DNA of 64,000 bases. Origin: Drosophila miranda (taxonomy: Eukaryota > Arthropoda > Insecta > Diptera > Drosophilidae). Below are positions 1-13,762 of this stretch, piece by piece. The stretch lies in assembly GCF_003369915.1 (NCBI RefSeq), contig NC_046675.1, positions 23,064,001 to 23,128,000 of the forward strand. Direction: 5' to 3'. The notes beneath the pieces were generated by a model, which worked only from the letters and a program-made list of their open reading frames with translations, was not told the origin of the DNA and did no database searches. The translations under genes were made by a program, and so were the position numbers. Each line of letters begins with the position of its first letter. The stretch's first letter is position 1.

Positions 1-3000
1 ACTTTTCGGTATCAAATGTCATTGAGGGTCGTGGCCTCTTATGTAATCGTTGAGGTTTTTGAATTTTAAATTCTGTTTTATTCATAATTCGCTCATAATT
101 CCATCATTTGTCAACAGAAATGAGTTTTATTCACTTTAAGTCGGTGATAATTGCACTTGAGTGTGTTTTAATCAATTTGAATTGATTTCATTTGATTCGA
201 ATTGATATTTATTATTTACTTGTATTTATTAAGAATTCTTTTCTTTTTGGTTGGATTTTCAGTTGGCTTACAATTTAAAATTACTCCTAAAAAATAGCGA
301 TCTATCCTCAACGAAGAATTTTTTCAAACTGCAAACCCCAAGAAAATTCGCCTCACCAATTTTACTCGTTTCAGACTTTTGCCATTTCGTTCCGGCCCCA
401 AAAAGCACTGCGCATTCCTTTACGGCGTAGGTTGCTCTACATGTGTGTCCGTGTGTGTGTTCTGTATCTGTATCTGTGGAAAAGCTTCGAATGATCAGTT
501 ATGGGAAAAGCTTTCTGATAGATAGTGTGGTGGCTGCCACCGCGCCCACTCATTGTTTTTCGAAGGCCCAAAATCGAAATTTCTGACGCTGGCGATGATC
601 GTAAAATGAAAGCCAACCAAATTAGCCCACATATAATCCCATGTTTCTTAAACAATATCTACACAATTTATTGTCGTTTCTCATATATTTTCTATACATA
701 TTTTTTATCATGTTAACTTTCTCATTTTTTCCATTTTGTTGCACTTCCTGAATGGTCAAAGGAAGTGCGTCAATTGTGGTATTGAATTGATCACTGAACT
801 CTGCACTTTTTATAATACAAAAATTTAGCAAATTATCTAAAAACATAATTTGCCATTTTCATTCCGAAATTCCTATTGGCTTCCCCTCTTGAAAGTTCTT
901 TTATTTTTGTGTTTTTGTGGAATGCACATTCAGTTTATTTGCTATTTTCTCTTCTGGTTATTTTTTCCATTAGCTCGAAGTTAGTTTCCCGGTAATGGAA
1001 AAGCCATTTTCACCCACATGCCTTCGACGAATAAATAAACAATTCTCTAAGAAACAAAAGCACCTTGAATAAATGAATCTTTGATGATAGTCCCATTTTG
1101 ATAAAATCTAATTGGATTATAAAATAAAAATGCACGAAAAATTATTATTTGAACAATTTCTTCATAGAAAATAATATACATTTCAAATCATTGACCAAAG
1201 AAGATTAATTTGTGGTTTTTCTAATAATACGTAGGTATATAGTGGCAGTTAAGAGACTCTTTAAACTATATATATGGATATTTCGGATGCCCTCAATATC
1301 CATTCTCCGATCCGCACATCAGTATCGCCTTATTCCAAATACTGTTCTTTGCAAACTCCTGCCCATAATCCCGATACCCTCTCTCAAAGAGTATAAAAGC
1401 CTTCCCACGTGCTGCAATACAATATTTTCCAAATATCCGAATTCCTCTAAAATTGTTTATACAAAGACGAGAAAAGATTCCCCAACCAGCTACGATTACA
1501 ACAAGCAGGGTTGAAGGGCAAACCGTTTCCGCCTTGGGTGGGAGTACATATGTTCCTATTTTTAGAGTATATTTCCATTGAGATCGATTTGACCTTTCCA
1601 TCTTTGGATCATGTGGATCGGCTATACAGAGGTTCCTGGTGGGTGTCCATCTCGAACCAAAGCATTCAAGGCCGAATGCATTTGCATTCAAATGTTCTTT
1701 TGACTTTGTTTATCGAATAAGAATTTGTATTGAGAATTCGTTACCCTTAAACAAACTTTCATTTAAACTTGAACTTGACTTTGAGTACAATACGATTGCA
1801 GTTTCTTGAACCAATCAAAAAAAGAACTGCAAGAAATAAATAAAAAGAGAAACAATTAACACTATTGAGGAATTGGGAAATACCTGGCAAAGGTTTTTCC
1901 GATTTCGCCAATCATTGAGTTCACTTTTACTTTTCTGGCACACTTTTTTGGCTAATTACTCGGCCGAGTTGTCCAACTTTTAGTTGCACTATTTTTAATT
2001 CAATTCAAATGGGTTTTCCTTTGATGTGGTCTTGAAGGACACACACGATTTGGCTGAGATAAATGTGCCCTAAAAGGAAATTAAATTATGATATTAAAGA
2101 GAAATTTCTTAATTGTCTACAATTTAAAATAAATAAAATATAAAAAAAGTCATGTTTGAAAAATGAAATACATAGAAATAGCTTAATTTTCCTGAAATTA
2201 AGAATAATATTAATTATTGCTGAAATATCCCTATTATTGTCATTCATGTCTCTTATTAATGTAATTCAACAAGGTTCTACTTTAAAAAGAATAAACATAA
2301 CTTCAACGGTAAGATCAAAAATAGATCAATGTATCCAGAGCTCCTTGTTTACTTTGATTTAAGTTCTTTGAATACCGAGTATCTTGGTGTCGAGACACGT
2401 GTGCTACTCACACGTTCCGTCTTAATAAATACCAAACATTTTAATTAATTTTACATCTCCTGCAATCAGCCCATACTCGTGTACCTATTTCAAACCAAGC
2501 GAATACCCAGAAAAAAATATTCATAAATAAAATAAATTTTTCTCTGTGGTCACTTGAGAAATGAGGTCAAAAATGAAGCTAATTATTTATGGGGCACATA
2601 TGCAAAATAATGGCGTACAATTTGCTTGCCATAGAATTCCTCTTATAGTACGTATATAACAAAACAGAATTACACACAATTCAATTATAAATTACATCTG
2701 GGGGTGAAAGATATTTAGCTGTCACAGTCAGACACGACACGGACTGACTGAATGAAATTCCAACTATAATTTATCTACATTTTATTACTCTCACACTTGC
2801 TCTCTAATAAATCCCCCAAAAACCCAATGTGAAGGACAATCGTATATGGCTTTGTCAAATGAAATGAAACGCAAACTGAACAAAAAGAGCAAATTGTAAG
2901 AGCTCTACAATGTCAATGCGGCGGACGAATAATTTGCTTCGGTTTGCCACCACAGAACACAACAAAAGTACAAAATCATCTACAAATATACATTTTGAGT

Positions 3001-6000
3001 CATAGCAGATTATCAAACAAACAAAACAAAAAAATATACAATTATTGGCAAAACCCTGATTATGAGCATTTTGTCTGTATGTGCCGCCAAAAACACTTTT
3101 AAAATACACACTCTGAAAGTTTTGATATTTGCGGATTTACTTTTTTGATGAACAGGTTATGAACAGAACGCCCCACCTTAGCCTTGCCAAATGATTTAAG
3201 CTTAACGAAAAATGATTTATATAGGAAGCGGTATTTCATTTTTCATATAATGTGTCTAAGAAATTTAAAAATATTATATTTTCCCCCATTGCAATGGGAA
3301 TCAAACACCTTTGAGAGCTCATATTTAGTTACCAATAAAACAAAAAATTGCATGCCCTTAGTTTTCCATCTAAGCCAACTACATCTCTATATTAAAATTT
3401 CTAGTTTCTCTTTATCTTGGGACTCGTAAATACAGCATAATGTTTTTTTAATGTCACACATAATTCCTGAAAAGTTCTCTTTAATATCTCCATCTCTATC
3501 TCTCACTCTACGATTATGCCGTTTAGAATACAATACTGGTATACGTTTATATACACATACATATGCCCCCTATGCGGAGCACTAGAACATAGTTTCCAAG
3601 CGAGTCTATATATATAGATATATATATGTACAGATATGTAGATGTTTAACCTTAACATATAGCAGACACCTTCAAATGAATTTTCTCTGAATATAAAAAT
3701 AAATATTGTATGTACACATACATATACGCGATATCTGTGTGGATATATGCTCTCTCCTCTCGCATGATCTGTGTGCGTTCTGCAACCCGAAATCTGTATC
3801 TATATGGTCTATGGTCAGGCTAGGGTCTGATCGGCTCTGCTCCCCAACCGACAAACGGCCCACGCAAATGAACTTGAAAATTAATTGTTCCCCCCGCAAT
3901 TGCAGAGGCAGAGACTGAGGAAGTGGATACATAACCAGCCAAAATGCTATATACCTACGTTCTCTCGATGCCTTCCATAATTTATTTGGCTTTCGAATAC
4001 AAATTTATAATTTCATTAAAATGTAATGCCAGACGAACAAAGATTTTTCTTCTAGCTGGAAAATGGAAAATGATATTATCTCAGTCTCAGCTGAGCTCGC
4101 CATCTCTCTTTCGAATATTTCTACAGAATTTTCCTGTACCAATTTGATGTTATTCCATTCATCTCCCAAATCCCAAGGACACAAGGGTCAATGCATTTAA
4201 AAAAAAATCTATTTATATGGAAATTGCACGGATCTAACCTTGAATCTGGTCACAAAATGTACGCAGATGATGGATTGATGTTGATGATGCCATTAAAAAC
4301 TGGCAAAATAGGCAAATGCTTTTCACGTTTATACCAATTTGTTTTGATTCTATGTAGAACATTGTGGCTGACAATTTGAGTCAAAAGTTTTTCGTTCTAA
4401 AAATATTTCTGGGATATACACATTGAAAAGCCATTAACAGTTAGTAAATGAACCGGTCAGTGGCCAGCCCCTAGGGGATCTGAATCTGAAAGGAAGTCAT
4501 GCGTTTATCAATAGTCTGCTGACGTTACTGAAAACACAAATTGTACATCCTGTTTATTATTTTTGACTTTAAAAGTATACAAATTGATATATCCACACAT
4601 ACTCGTACGAATGTATCCCACTTTGCATTCCATTCATGAAACAGAGAAAACGTATAGAAAGGGGAGAGGGCCTGCTTTTACCAACCCCAACCCAAAACAA
4701 ATATGTAATAAAAAATATATATACAATATATCTATATTATTACTCAAGTCTGTTCAGTTCAGTCCACGGATGACAGCACCAGAGTGGACAATGTTTTGAT
4801 ATGTTTGGGACAAGTGTTTCGCTAGATAATATTTCTCTTTTTTTTTTTTGCTGGGGGTGTCTACTGGCCAATGTTCAGATCTTGGAAGGTCGAAACTTTC
4901 AGTTTCATTTATTTTTTAGACTGAATTTCTTCTACTATATTCATTTGGTACAATTTTTTAGCTTGTTCGTTGTCTTTTACTTTGTGTTCTGTATTTCTTG
5001 CTCATCTCTCTTTTATAGTTCACACATGATTGCGTTTTATAAATATTGTTGAGAATAGCCATCTACAAAATATTCGAGTATATCACAAAGATTTATCTAC
5101 GTATGTATTTATCTGAAAGATAGAAAATAGAAAGACCACAAGAAAAACACAAAACATTTATATTGGGATCATAGCAAAATAGATTCGTGAAAGCTGACGT
5201 CAAGACATCCCGGTTTCTTTGTTGATATGAAACGCTATATTTACTTACATTTTTTGGATCAAAACAAGGGAAATAGATCTAGTTTCTTTAAGAGAAATAC
5301 AAATTGAAATTGCATAAAGGCGAGAAACCAAATAAGTTCGATGTGGCGAATGTTATCTCTGACAGCTCTGCCTTTTAATCCTTTACTTCAAAATAAATCC
5401 TCCTTTTTACATTAATCCTTTTTTACATTAGTTATGTAGTGGCACTTATCTAAAACAAAATAAGCTACTAATCATTAAAATATTCCAAAGAACGTCAAAC
5501 GTATGCATTTATTAGTAAATGACATAACATTTGTTGTTATAGTAATTGTAATTGGACTTTACTATAGTCCCAACAGATGCAAGCCCATACAATCATCACC
5601 ATATCCTATACCATAAAAGTCTTTAAGCTAAGCATTAAATTACACTAAAACGCACGCTAACCTTAAGCGAAATCACAATAAATTTACATTTGTGACAATC
5701 AGACCACAAAGTCTGCCATTTTTGCTCAACCCAAAGGTCGGTAGCAGCAGAAATTTAAATAAATGGCCTGATATGCATAAATTTATGATTTCATACCCGA
5801 TTTGCCATCTTGTAATTTATGTGCGAATGGATAATGGGGACGATGCTCAAAGCGCATGAAATGACTTTTGTGACAAAACAAGTGGCAGTAAACCATAAGC
5901 CAGAAGGAGAACCCCTGAATAGATTGCCACCTCAACCTCATCTCATCTCGCATGTCAAAACGTATTTGGATTCTGTGTGCCATAGCCTATTTGTAATTTG

Positions 6001-8028
6001 GATGCAATTGTTAGTTGGTTAGTGGGTTATATGGGAATCCACATCATCCCCAAGAGCGAGAGTGTGGATAAATTCCCAAACGAGTGGAGTCGAGTGCATG
6101 ACTCAATTTACAGTTGACAAATTGACTTGGTTAGCAATCGAGACGAACATATGCGGATTGCACTTCATTCAGAGCGAAGCCATGGCAAAAGGAAACATAT
6201 GCTACCAAATGCTATTCATTTGCAACGTGCCGCAAAACCTCAAGGAGTCGCAGAGAAGTGGCAGTGAAGAGAATCTTCTCAAATGCAATTTATTCTTAGA
6301 ACCCATGGCCGACGAACGAGCCTCCAAGTCAGAGCCAGGTGCATCTCTTTGAATGCAATTCAATTAGCCCAGATTCAGAGCGAGAGCCCGGGCAAATAAA
6401 TAGCAATTGTCTGTGCCGCCTTAATTGTCGGCCATGTACGAGTACAACTCAATTGGACTTGGCTAAATTAACAGCACAGCCACTTGGGCCACAGGCAATT
6501 ACATAGCTCCTCCAGTCTCGGCCCCAAGGATAATGAACTCTCTCTCGTTTCTCAGCGGCTGAGCAGAACTTGGGTTTCTTTTGCTGCTCCATGAAAATAA
6601 TATAAGTTAATGTTTTAATGGCTTTATATATGGTCAATGTTGCCTGATACTTGCAAACTGCAACAAGGCAGGGTGAAAGCGCTACATGCCACATGATGTA
6701 CCATATACATACATATAATGTAATTATTGCCACTAATTGAAAGTACTTTATGGCTTATTGGTTTGCGTGTTGCGGCTAATTTATTGAGGTTTCTTCACAC
6801 TCGGCTGTGGAATTTGAAAGGGCAAGTAAGACGCATGAAGACTCAGCAAGGCTCGAAACCGAGAGAATTATAATTTCATTAGCTCCTAAATAGGGTTGAG
6901 TACTTTTCATATTATAAAGCTATAGGAATGCATATTTTGCAATGCGAATGCAATTTTACAAGGACGAAAATGCCAAATGGTCCTGGAGTTCCTTAAATTC
7001 TTCAAAATAAAAAATAAAAGAAGATTATATTCTCGTTGGAGCTGAAAATGCTTCCAGTGCTTCATACATTCAAACATCACTTTAATATTTCACTTCCACC
7101 TTAAAGTTCGAAAAAACTGAAGGCAAAAAGTAATTCAGCTCCTAAGTCAAACACCCATTTAAAGTTTTCCCTTGCAAAATTATATAATTTATTTATATTC
7201 ACGCTCGTCACTGATTTTTTAGTAATTTTTATAAATAATCCAGATCCAGTTTTAACGTGCTTTTCTTTCAAATATACAAATAAATCCATTCTTGTAATTA
7301 TAGTTATTTTCAAAAATGAATAGCCTACGGAATGATTTCGTTTTCGTTGATGTGTAATTATCTTTTCTGGCACTTCATCTCTGCAAATGCCAGCTAATTT
7401 ATACCCTAAACGTGCGGCCATTCCATCTCCCTGCCAGCAGGTCTTCTCCACCATTGACCCTGGCAATTGTTGGCCCAAAAACCAGCAAAGAGGCGTTGAA
7501 AGCCACTGCGAGACATTTGGCTAAGGGGATGGAGAAGATTCGCATCGTTGACACGAAAAATCAACAGAAAGACGGGGCAAAACGACTGGCGACTGGAGGC
7601 GCCGAATGTCTGCTGCAAAGAAACCACATCAACAATCAATTTTCAAATGATTTGGGCCTCCAAGTGGACACACACAGAAATTTGCACAGTTGTGCGGACA
7701 GACCAGAGCCCACTGGGCGTATGTGTAATGAAGAAACACTCGGTGGAAATCCGGATATATGTACATCAATTCTATTCAAAAGTATGGCAAGTCATAAAGA
7801 AAAGCTATTAAAAAATGCAGAGAGGGCTGCCGAATATCGGTTGGGAATGTGTGTCAGGGATATTGGAAGAACATTTATATTGAGGGAATATTAAAGTAGT
7901 TTTCTACATTACCAATTAAGTTCCAAGCAGTCAAAGTGCCAATTAATTAATACCAATTTCCAATTAACAGGTCCCGCAATCAATGTCAGCCAAGTGAACC
8001 CTAAGGAAGCCAATTCCCCAGTGCCAAC
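1..8028. other. Upstream intergenic region, no gene found
   Basis: AT-rich sequence with no open frame that reads like a conserved protein and no recognisable tRNA. The longest open frame on the + strand (7412-7894, 160 codons) begins at GTG and has no recognisable domain. The stretch ends at the acceptor-like tract and leader just before the Gyc88E start codon, so 5' untranslated exons and enhancers of that gene probably lie here, but I cannot place them. Confidence 0.5.
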
Positions 8029-11000
8029 ATGTACGGACTGCTATTGGAGAATCTCTCCGAATACATCAAGTCTGTCTATGGCGAGGAGAAATGGGAAGAC
8101 ATCAGGCGGCAGGCGGGCATCGATTCGCCCTCGTTCAGCGTCCATCAAGTGTATCCCGAGAATCTACTCCAGAAATTGGCCAAAAAGGCTCAACAAGTGG
8201 GTCTACAAAAAAACCATCTCTTTTTTGATAATTTCTTTACTCCAAATAAATATATTTCTATCTCAGGTTCTGGGTGTCTCCGAGCGCGAATTCATGGACC
8301 AAATGGGCGTCTATTTTGTGGGCTTTGTAGGTCAGTATGGTTATGATCGGGTCCTATCCGTTTTGGGTCGTCACATGCGTGACTTCCTCAACGGTTTAGA
8401 CAACCTGCATGAGTACCTGAAGTTCTCGTACCCCCGGATGCGGGCACCCAGTTTCATCTGTGAGAACGAGACCAAGCAGGGCCTGACACTGCATTATCGC
8501 TCGAAGAGACGTGGCTTTGTCTACTACACAATGGGCCAGATACGGGAGGTGGCTAGGTACTTCTACCACAAGGAAATGCACATTGAATTGGTTCGCGAGG
8601 AGATCCTCTTCGATACGGTGCATGTAACCTTTCAGCTGACCTTTGATAATCGGGCCTTTACTTTGGCCTCGCTCGCCATGACCCGCGAGGAGAAACACTT
8701 GCCCATCAGTGCTCATGTGCTCTTCGAAATCTTTCCCTTTTGTATTGTTTTTGGGTAAGCATTTGTAGTAAGCACTATATTTTGCATATTATGATGCGTC
8801 CTTCCCCCTTTCAGTGCTGATATGGTAGTACGCAGCATTGGTAACTCTTTAATGGTCATATTACCCGAGCTGTTGGGCAAGAAAATCACGGCCTGGTTCG
8901 ATTTGGTACGCCCGCTGATTGCATTTAAATTTCAAACTGTAAGTTACAGATCACAATATTTGATTGTATCCCTAATAACCCATTAAAAACATCTATTTTC
9001 TTCTCAGATACTCAATCGCACCAATAACATATTCGAATTGGTCACCGTGGATCCGGTTACGGAGCGTATGGATGCCCAAAATGATGATTTGCTCTTACAC
9101 GATGATGGCAGTGAGCCGGAGAAGTCATTGAGGTTGAAAGGTAAAATAAGATTCATTTAAAGGCCCTCAAAATCTATCAATATTTTTGATTCACAGGTCA
9201 AATGGTCTACATGGAAAACTGGCGTATGATCATGTTCTTGGGCACACCCGTCATGCCGGATCTGACCTCTTTGATAACCACTGGTCTCTATATCAACGAT
9301 CTGTCTATGCATGACTTTAGCAGAGATCTCATGTTGGCGGGCACTCAACAGTCGGTGGAACTAAAATTGGCCTTGGATCAAGAGCAGCAAAAGTCCAAGA
9401 AACTGGAAGAATCTATGCGATTGGTAAGGTCAACAAGGAGCAAGTTTCTGGAGAGACCTACATTTGTGTACCTTTTGTATTTTCCAGCTGGATGAGGAGA
9501 TGCGGCGTACAGACGAGTTGCTGTATCAGATGATACCCAAACAGGTGGCAGATCGTCTCAGACGTGGCGAGAACCCCATAGATACCTGTGAGGTGAGTAG
9601 TGAGATTACTTCAACTAGAGTATCGTATAATAATATCTCCCCAAAATGTATGCAGATGTTTGATAGCGTCTCCATACTCTTCTCGGATATTGTAACCTTC
9701 ACCGAGATCTGCAGTCGCATCACACCCATGGAAGTGGTGTCCATGCTGAATGCCATGTACTCGATTTTCGATAAGCTGACGGAACGGAATTCGGTCTACA
9801 AGGTGGAGACTATCGGCGATGCCTATATGGTGGTGGCTGGGGCACCCGACAAGGATGCCAATCATGCGGAGAGAGTCTGTGATATGGCCTTGGACATGGT
9901 GGATGCCATAACCGATCTGAAGGATCCCTCAACCGGTCAGCACTTGCGGATACGTAAGTGGAATCCCATTATATAGAACTATGCTTCAATCTCCTTTACC
10001 ATCTATTCTTTGTCAGGTGTGGGTGTTCACTCTGGTGCCGTTGTGGCTGGAATCGTGGGTCTAAAGATGCCTCGCTATTGCCTTTTTGGCGACACTGTGA
10101 ACACCGCCTCGCGCATGGAGTCCACCAGCATTGCCATGAAGGTGCACATATCCGAGTCGACGAAAATCCTAATCGGCCCCAGCTATAAGATCCTCGAGCG
10201 CGGCGAGATCGATGTCAAGGGCAAAGGCACTATGGCCACCTACTGGCTGGAGGAGCGTGAGAATCGACTTCCTCTGCAGTTGACCACTGGCATGCTGATG
10301 CATCCGATGTCCTCGGGTCCCGCGAGGGCCATAATGCCGGCTCCATCTAAGCCAGTGACTCCCATGGTGCCCCCTCTACCTGCTCCAGTTCCAGCAGCTG
10401 CTGCTGCCCCGCCAGTGGAGCATGCCAGCATGTCCGGTGTGGTCCTGACAGCCACGAATACCATAGCGGCAGCGGCGCACCTGACGCATCATCATCCTCC
10501 AACAGCTGGAGGTGTGGTGGGAGGGCCAACAGCTGGAGGAGGAGCTGCACCGGCTCAGGGAGACGATCGCAGTAGTCGCATCTACTCGCCGGTGACCTTT
10601 AAGGATGTGGCACGCCGAAGCATCGCCAACTCGCCCGTGCGGCACAGCTGCGGGTATTCCTATACCGATCAGGAGAAGCGACGCGATTCCCGATCCAACT
10701 CCACTGGCCATGTCTTTATGCGTTCCCCCTCCGATATTTTCGGCTCGCTTATTCTAGACACCGAGGAGTTCCTCGAGGATTTGCAGATGTCGCGTGGCTC
10801 ATTGGTCAACAGCAACAACCATCCGCCTCCTTGCGGCTTCAGTCCTACGCCGCCGTTCCGCATCGGCAGTGCCCCGCCCAAACCGCGGCCCAGTAATCCG
10901 GACAAGTTCACGCCCGAGGAGCTGGCCGCCATGGATCAGCTGACGCCACCATCGACGGCTCCGGCCCGGGAGACGGCCACGTGCAGCAGTGCCAGCCTCA

Positions 11001-12254
11001 AGGGCGCCACCTCGAACGCCTCGCTGGACCGGGAAAAGACCGCATACAAGCTCAAGTAAGTCCTGGCATAACAAGATCAGCTCTCCAGCTCCACTTTTGA
11101 ATAGGAAAATCACATTCTCCAACAGCGCTAGTCTGGAGGCTCCATCTCCACCAGCCATGTCGGCCGTGGTCTGCCCGATGCGATCCAAGTCTCCACCGAT
11201 GGCAGTGGCCACTGCTCCCCCAGTGGTGCCAGTCCAGGCCAGCACAAGCCATGGCAGTCGACCAGGGTCAAAGTGTTCGGTGTCATCCATTTCGCTTCAC
11301 TCGCCGCCCCCGCATCGCGCCCAATCAGCGCCAGCAAGGTCATTTCCAGTCTGTAAAGTCTGAGCAAACATCAGATAACCCTTTGATATTTTAGACCCCA
11401 TTCCATGTCGAAGGCGGCGCGAAAGGCATTTCTGGCAGCCAAGCAAACCAAAGCCATGGAGAAGCTGGACAAGATGATCGAAGAGGTGCATGAGGTGGAG
11501 TCCCAGTCGACTGTAAAGGCGGCCAACATGCGGTTGGCCATCTTTGGACATGATGGTGGAGGAGGAGGTGGGGATCTGGCCGCTGGTGGTTGTCCTTTGT
11601 TCCTGCCTCCGCCGCCACAGCCCCAGCAGCGACTGATGGCTGGCTCTTTATCAGATTCGAGTATTTGTAATCATGGGTGAGTAGGGGGACAAATCACAGC
11701 CAGATTGAATACAGTAAACTGATGCTCGAGACCGAAGCCTGAACCCGGTTCTCTTTCCCAGCCAAAGACAACCATTTTGTTATTGTATAATGGCGAATTT
11801 CGTTTTGAACCATTCGGTGGTGCGAGAGAATCGACAATCAATTTTCTGTGTCACGGTAACGCGACTTTTTCGCGTTGCCAAAGACTGTATTTGTTGTTGG
11901 ATTTTGAGGACTGAAAAGTAAGTCTCTTCTGCGCCACGCCAAATACTGTGTATATTGTTGTTGGATTCTGGGACAAAAGAGAAGAAAGCGTCATAAACAA
12001 CACACCATAGAACAGTGGTTTGGTCCCTCATGCTACATCTTGTTATTTTGTAGACTTGGCTAATACTCAACTCTTTCCACAGGCACAGTCATGCACCCAG
12101 CTGCCATCATGCACTGGAGCCAAAGATGAGCAACAGTCAGAGTTTCCAGCACAGTCCCCGAGGCGGGATCACCCATCAGTGCTGCAGTGGGTTCGGTCAT
12201 GGCAATGGTAGACACTCGCATCGCATGCACTCGAATGCCTGTAGGATTCTGTAG
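8029..12254 (+). CDS. Gyc88E: Atypical soluble guanylyl cyclase Gyc88E
   Basis: Makes cGMP from GTP. Gyc88E is known as an atypical soluble cyclase that responds to low oxygen and only weakly to NO, alone or paired with Gyc89D subunits. Coding exons: 8029-8196, 8267-8754, 8815-8938, 9008-9140, 9197-9423, 9488-9592, 9656-9953, 10017-11055, 11105-11338, 11395-11676, 12083-12254; 1089 residues, close to the long fly isoform as I recall it. The H-NOX domain (about 1-185) has the proximal haem histidine at about H104 (NLHEYL) and the Y-x-S-x-R motif at 133-137. A coiled coil near 370-400 precedes the cyclase domain (about 410-600). That domain carries both metal aspartates (D426 in FSDIVTF, D470 in TIGDAY) and the guanine-selecting E466 and C536 (PRYCLFGD). 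The beta1 subunit lacks the first of these aspartates, which argues against Gycbeta100B. The tail is Ala/Pro-, Gly- and finally His-rich. All phases close; the exon 9 donor (gtcatt) is weak. Confidence 0.95.
11874..11990. repeat. Dispersed repeat, two diverged units, in Gyc88E intron 10
   Basis: Two related units share the core TTGTTGTTGGATT at 11891 and 11955, 64 bases apart, each preceded by a GCCAAA-ACTG-like block. A third related copy lies at 47998-48055, including the block AGTCT(C/T)TTCTGCGCC. The element lies wholly in the last intron, between exons ending at 11676 and starting at 12083. Family unknown to me. Confidence 0.55.
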
Positions 12255-13762
12255 AGGAACTGGAGTGCACGAGTCCACCTTCACATTCATATCATGTATA
12301 CTATTCTGATTCCGATTCTGCTCAATGTTCTCCGCGCGTGCTTTGTGGTCCAGTGATGAATAGTCGGCAATTATTAGAGTTTAGTTAGTTGTTGATACTC
12401 ATAGAATATAGAAGGATATACCAGATGTACCTTTATGTACCCCATACTCCCACGTTAGCTAGTCAAACAGGGCTTTAACACTTGGCAGATCGATGTCTAC
12501 ATACGCTAAAGAAACTGTATAAATTGTTATAGTACATACATGTAATATCTAACTAAATGTTGATCAAAAGATTTCAAATTTCTTGACACCTCAAATATGA
12601 CAATACCACAAGAAACACACAAAATAAATACAACATTTTCGAGTATGTCAGAAGATGAACAAAATATTGTAACCTAAGGCTTTTTCACGCATTATCATGA
12701 TACCACCTGAGGCAAGGTTTGCTCCAACAAAAATATATTATATTCTATATATATGAATGTATAATATATATGTATCATAAAACTCTATATATTTACTATA
12801 TATATATTTTTAGTAGTTACATGTTTAAGGAGTAATTTTTTTGTGTACACCGCCTATTAAATAAATGTCTCCGAAATCTTATAGAACTTTTTATTTTCCA
12901 TACGTTTTCAGAGGAGGTCCGACAGTTTCTGTGGTGCATTTGTATTTTATGATATAGAACAAAACATTTGCTACAAATTCTACTGATTGACAGGGTAAAT
13001 TAATAGAAGTAATGAGAGAAAACACCTACTTTTTTCTCCACATCATTTATCCACTCAATTAGTAGAATTTTAAATAGTTTTAAATTATAGATTTAAAAAC
13101 AATTAAGCACATTAATATACCAGAAAACATATTATTATTTATAAACTTGAACTTTTTTAGATTAAATTCTGTTGCATAATATTTATATTGAGATTCGCTT
13201 TCTAGGAGATCTGTTAAGCATATTGTACTTTAATAACATTTTACACTTAAATGCATAGATTACTTTTGATAACATTAAACATTTTTTAGATTTTATTTTT
13301 TATAGATTTCGTTTTTAAATTGGGAGATCATTAAAAATGTTCCATTTAAATGCATAGACATTGAATATTATTTTTAAATAGTCTTTGAGCAAGGATATGC
13401 TCAGATAAAAATGCAGATCTGACAGTTGGAAATAGGTATAGATATACTTATTTTACATGGGAATCAGGCAAACGGAGATCATAATACAGTATTTTGTGCT
13501 ACTTAGTTTACTTTCAATTAATTGTTCTTTTCTTTTTACATTGCCTTTTTGGCATATCACATCTTAACTAATTTTTCGCAAGCATACACGCCAAATAATA
13601 ATTTAACTGAACGAATATCTTTATGGATTATACATATATGCATATAGTATGTTTATCTACACTTTAAGCGCAGCAGGTTGTCTTTTAACAGTGACTAGAC
13701 TTGGTTGGGTTTTCAAGAGGAGTGTCTTTGGTTTAACATCGGTGGGTTTTGGGGCCGTGGTC
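12255..13762. other. Tail-to-tail 3' region of Gyc88E and RNF123
   Basis: Holds the Gyc88E 3' untranslated region, with a plausible poly(A) signal AATAAA near 12860, and then AT-rich sequence to the stop of the RNF123 gene on the other strand. No coding potential seen. Confidence 0.5.

Noticed and set aside
7412-7894. 160-codon frame upstream of Gyc88E
   Set aside because: Starts at GTG, has no recognisable domain or splice partner, and uneven composition; probably leader or chance.
8029-12254. Assignment to the classical beta subunit Gycbeta100B
   Set aside because: The chain has the first metal aspartate (FSDIVTF), a long 1089-residue length and Gyc88E-specific text; beta1 subunits have glycine there and are shorter.
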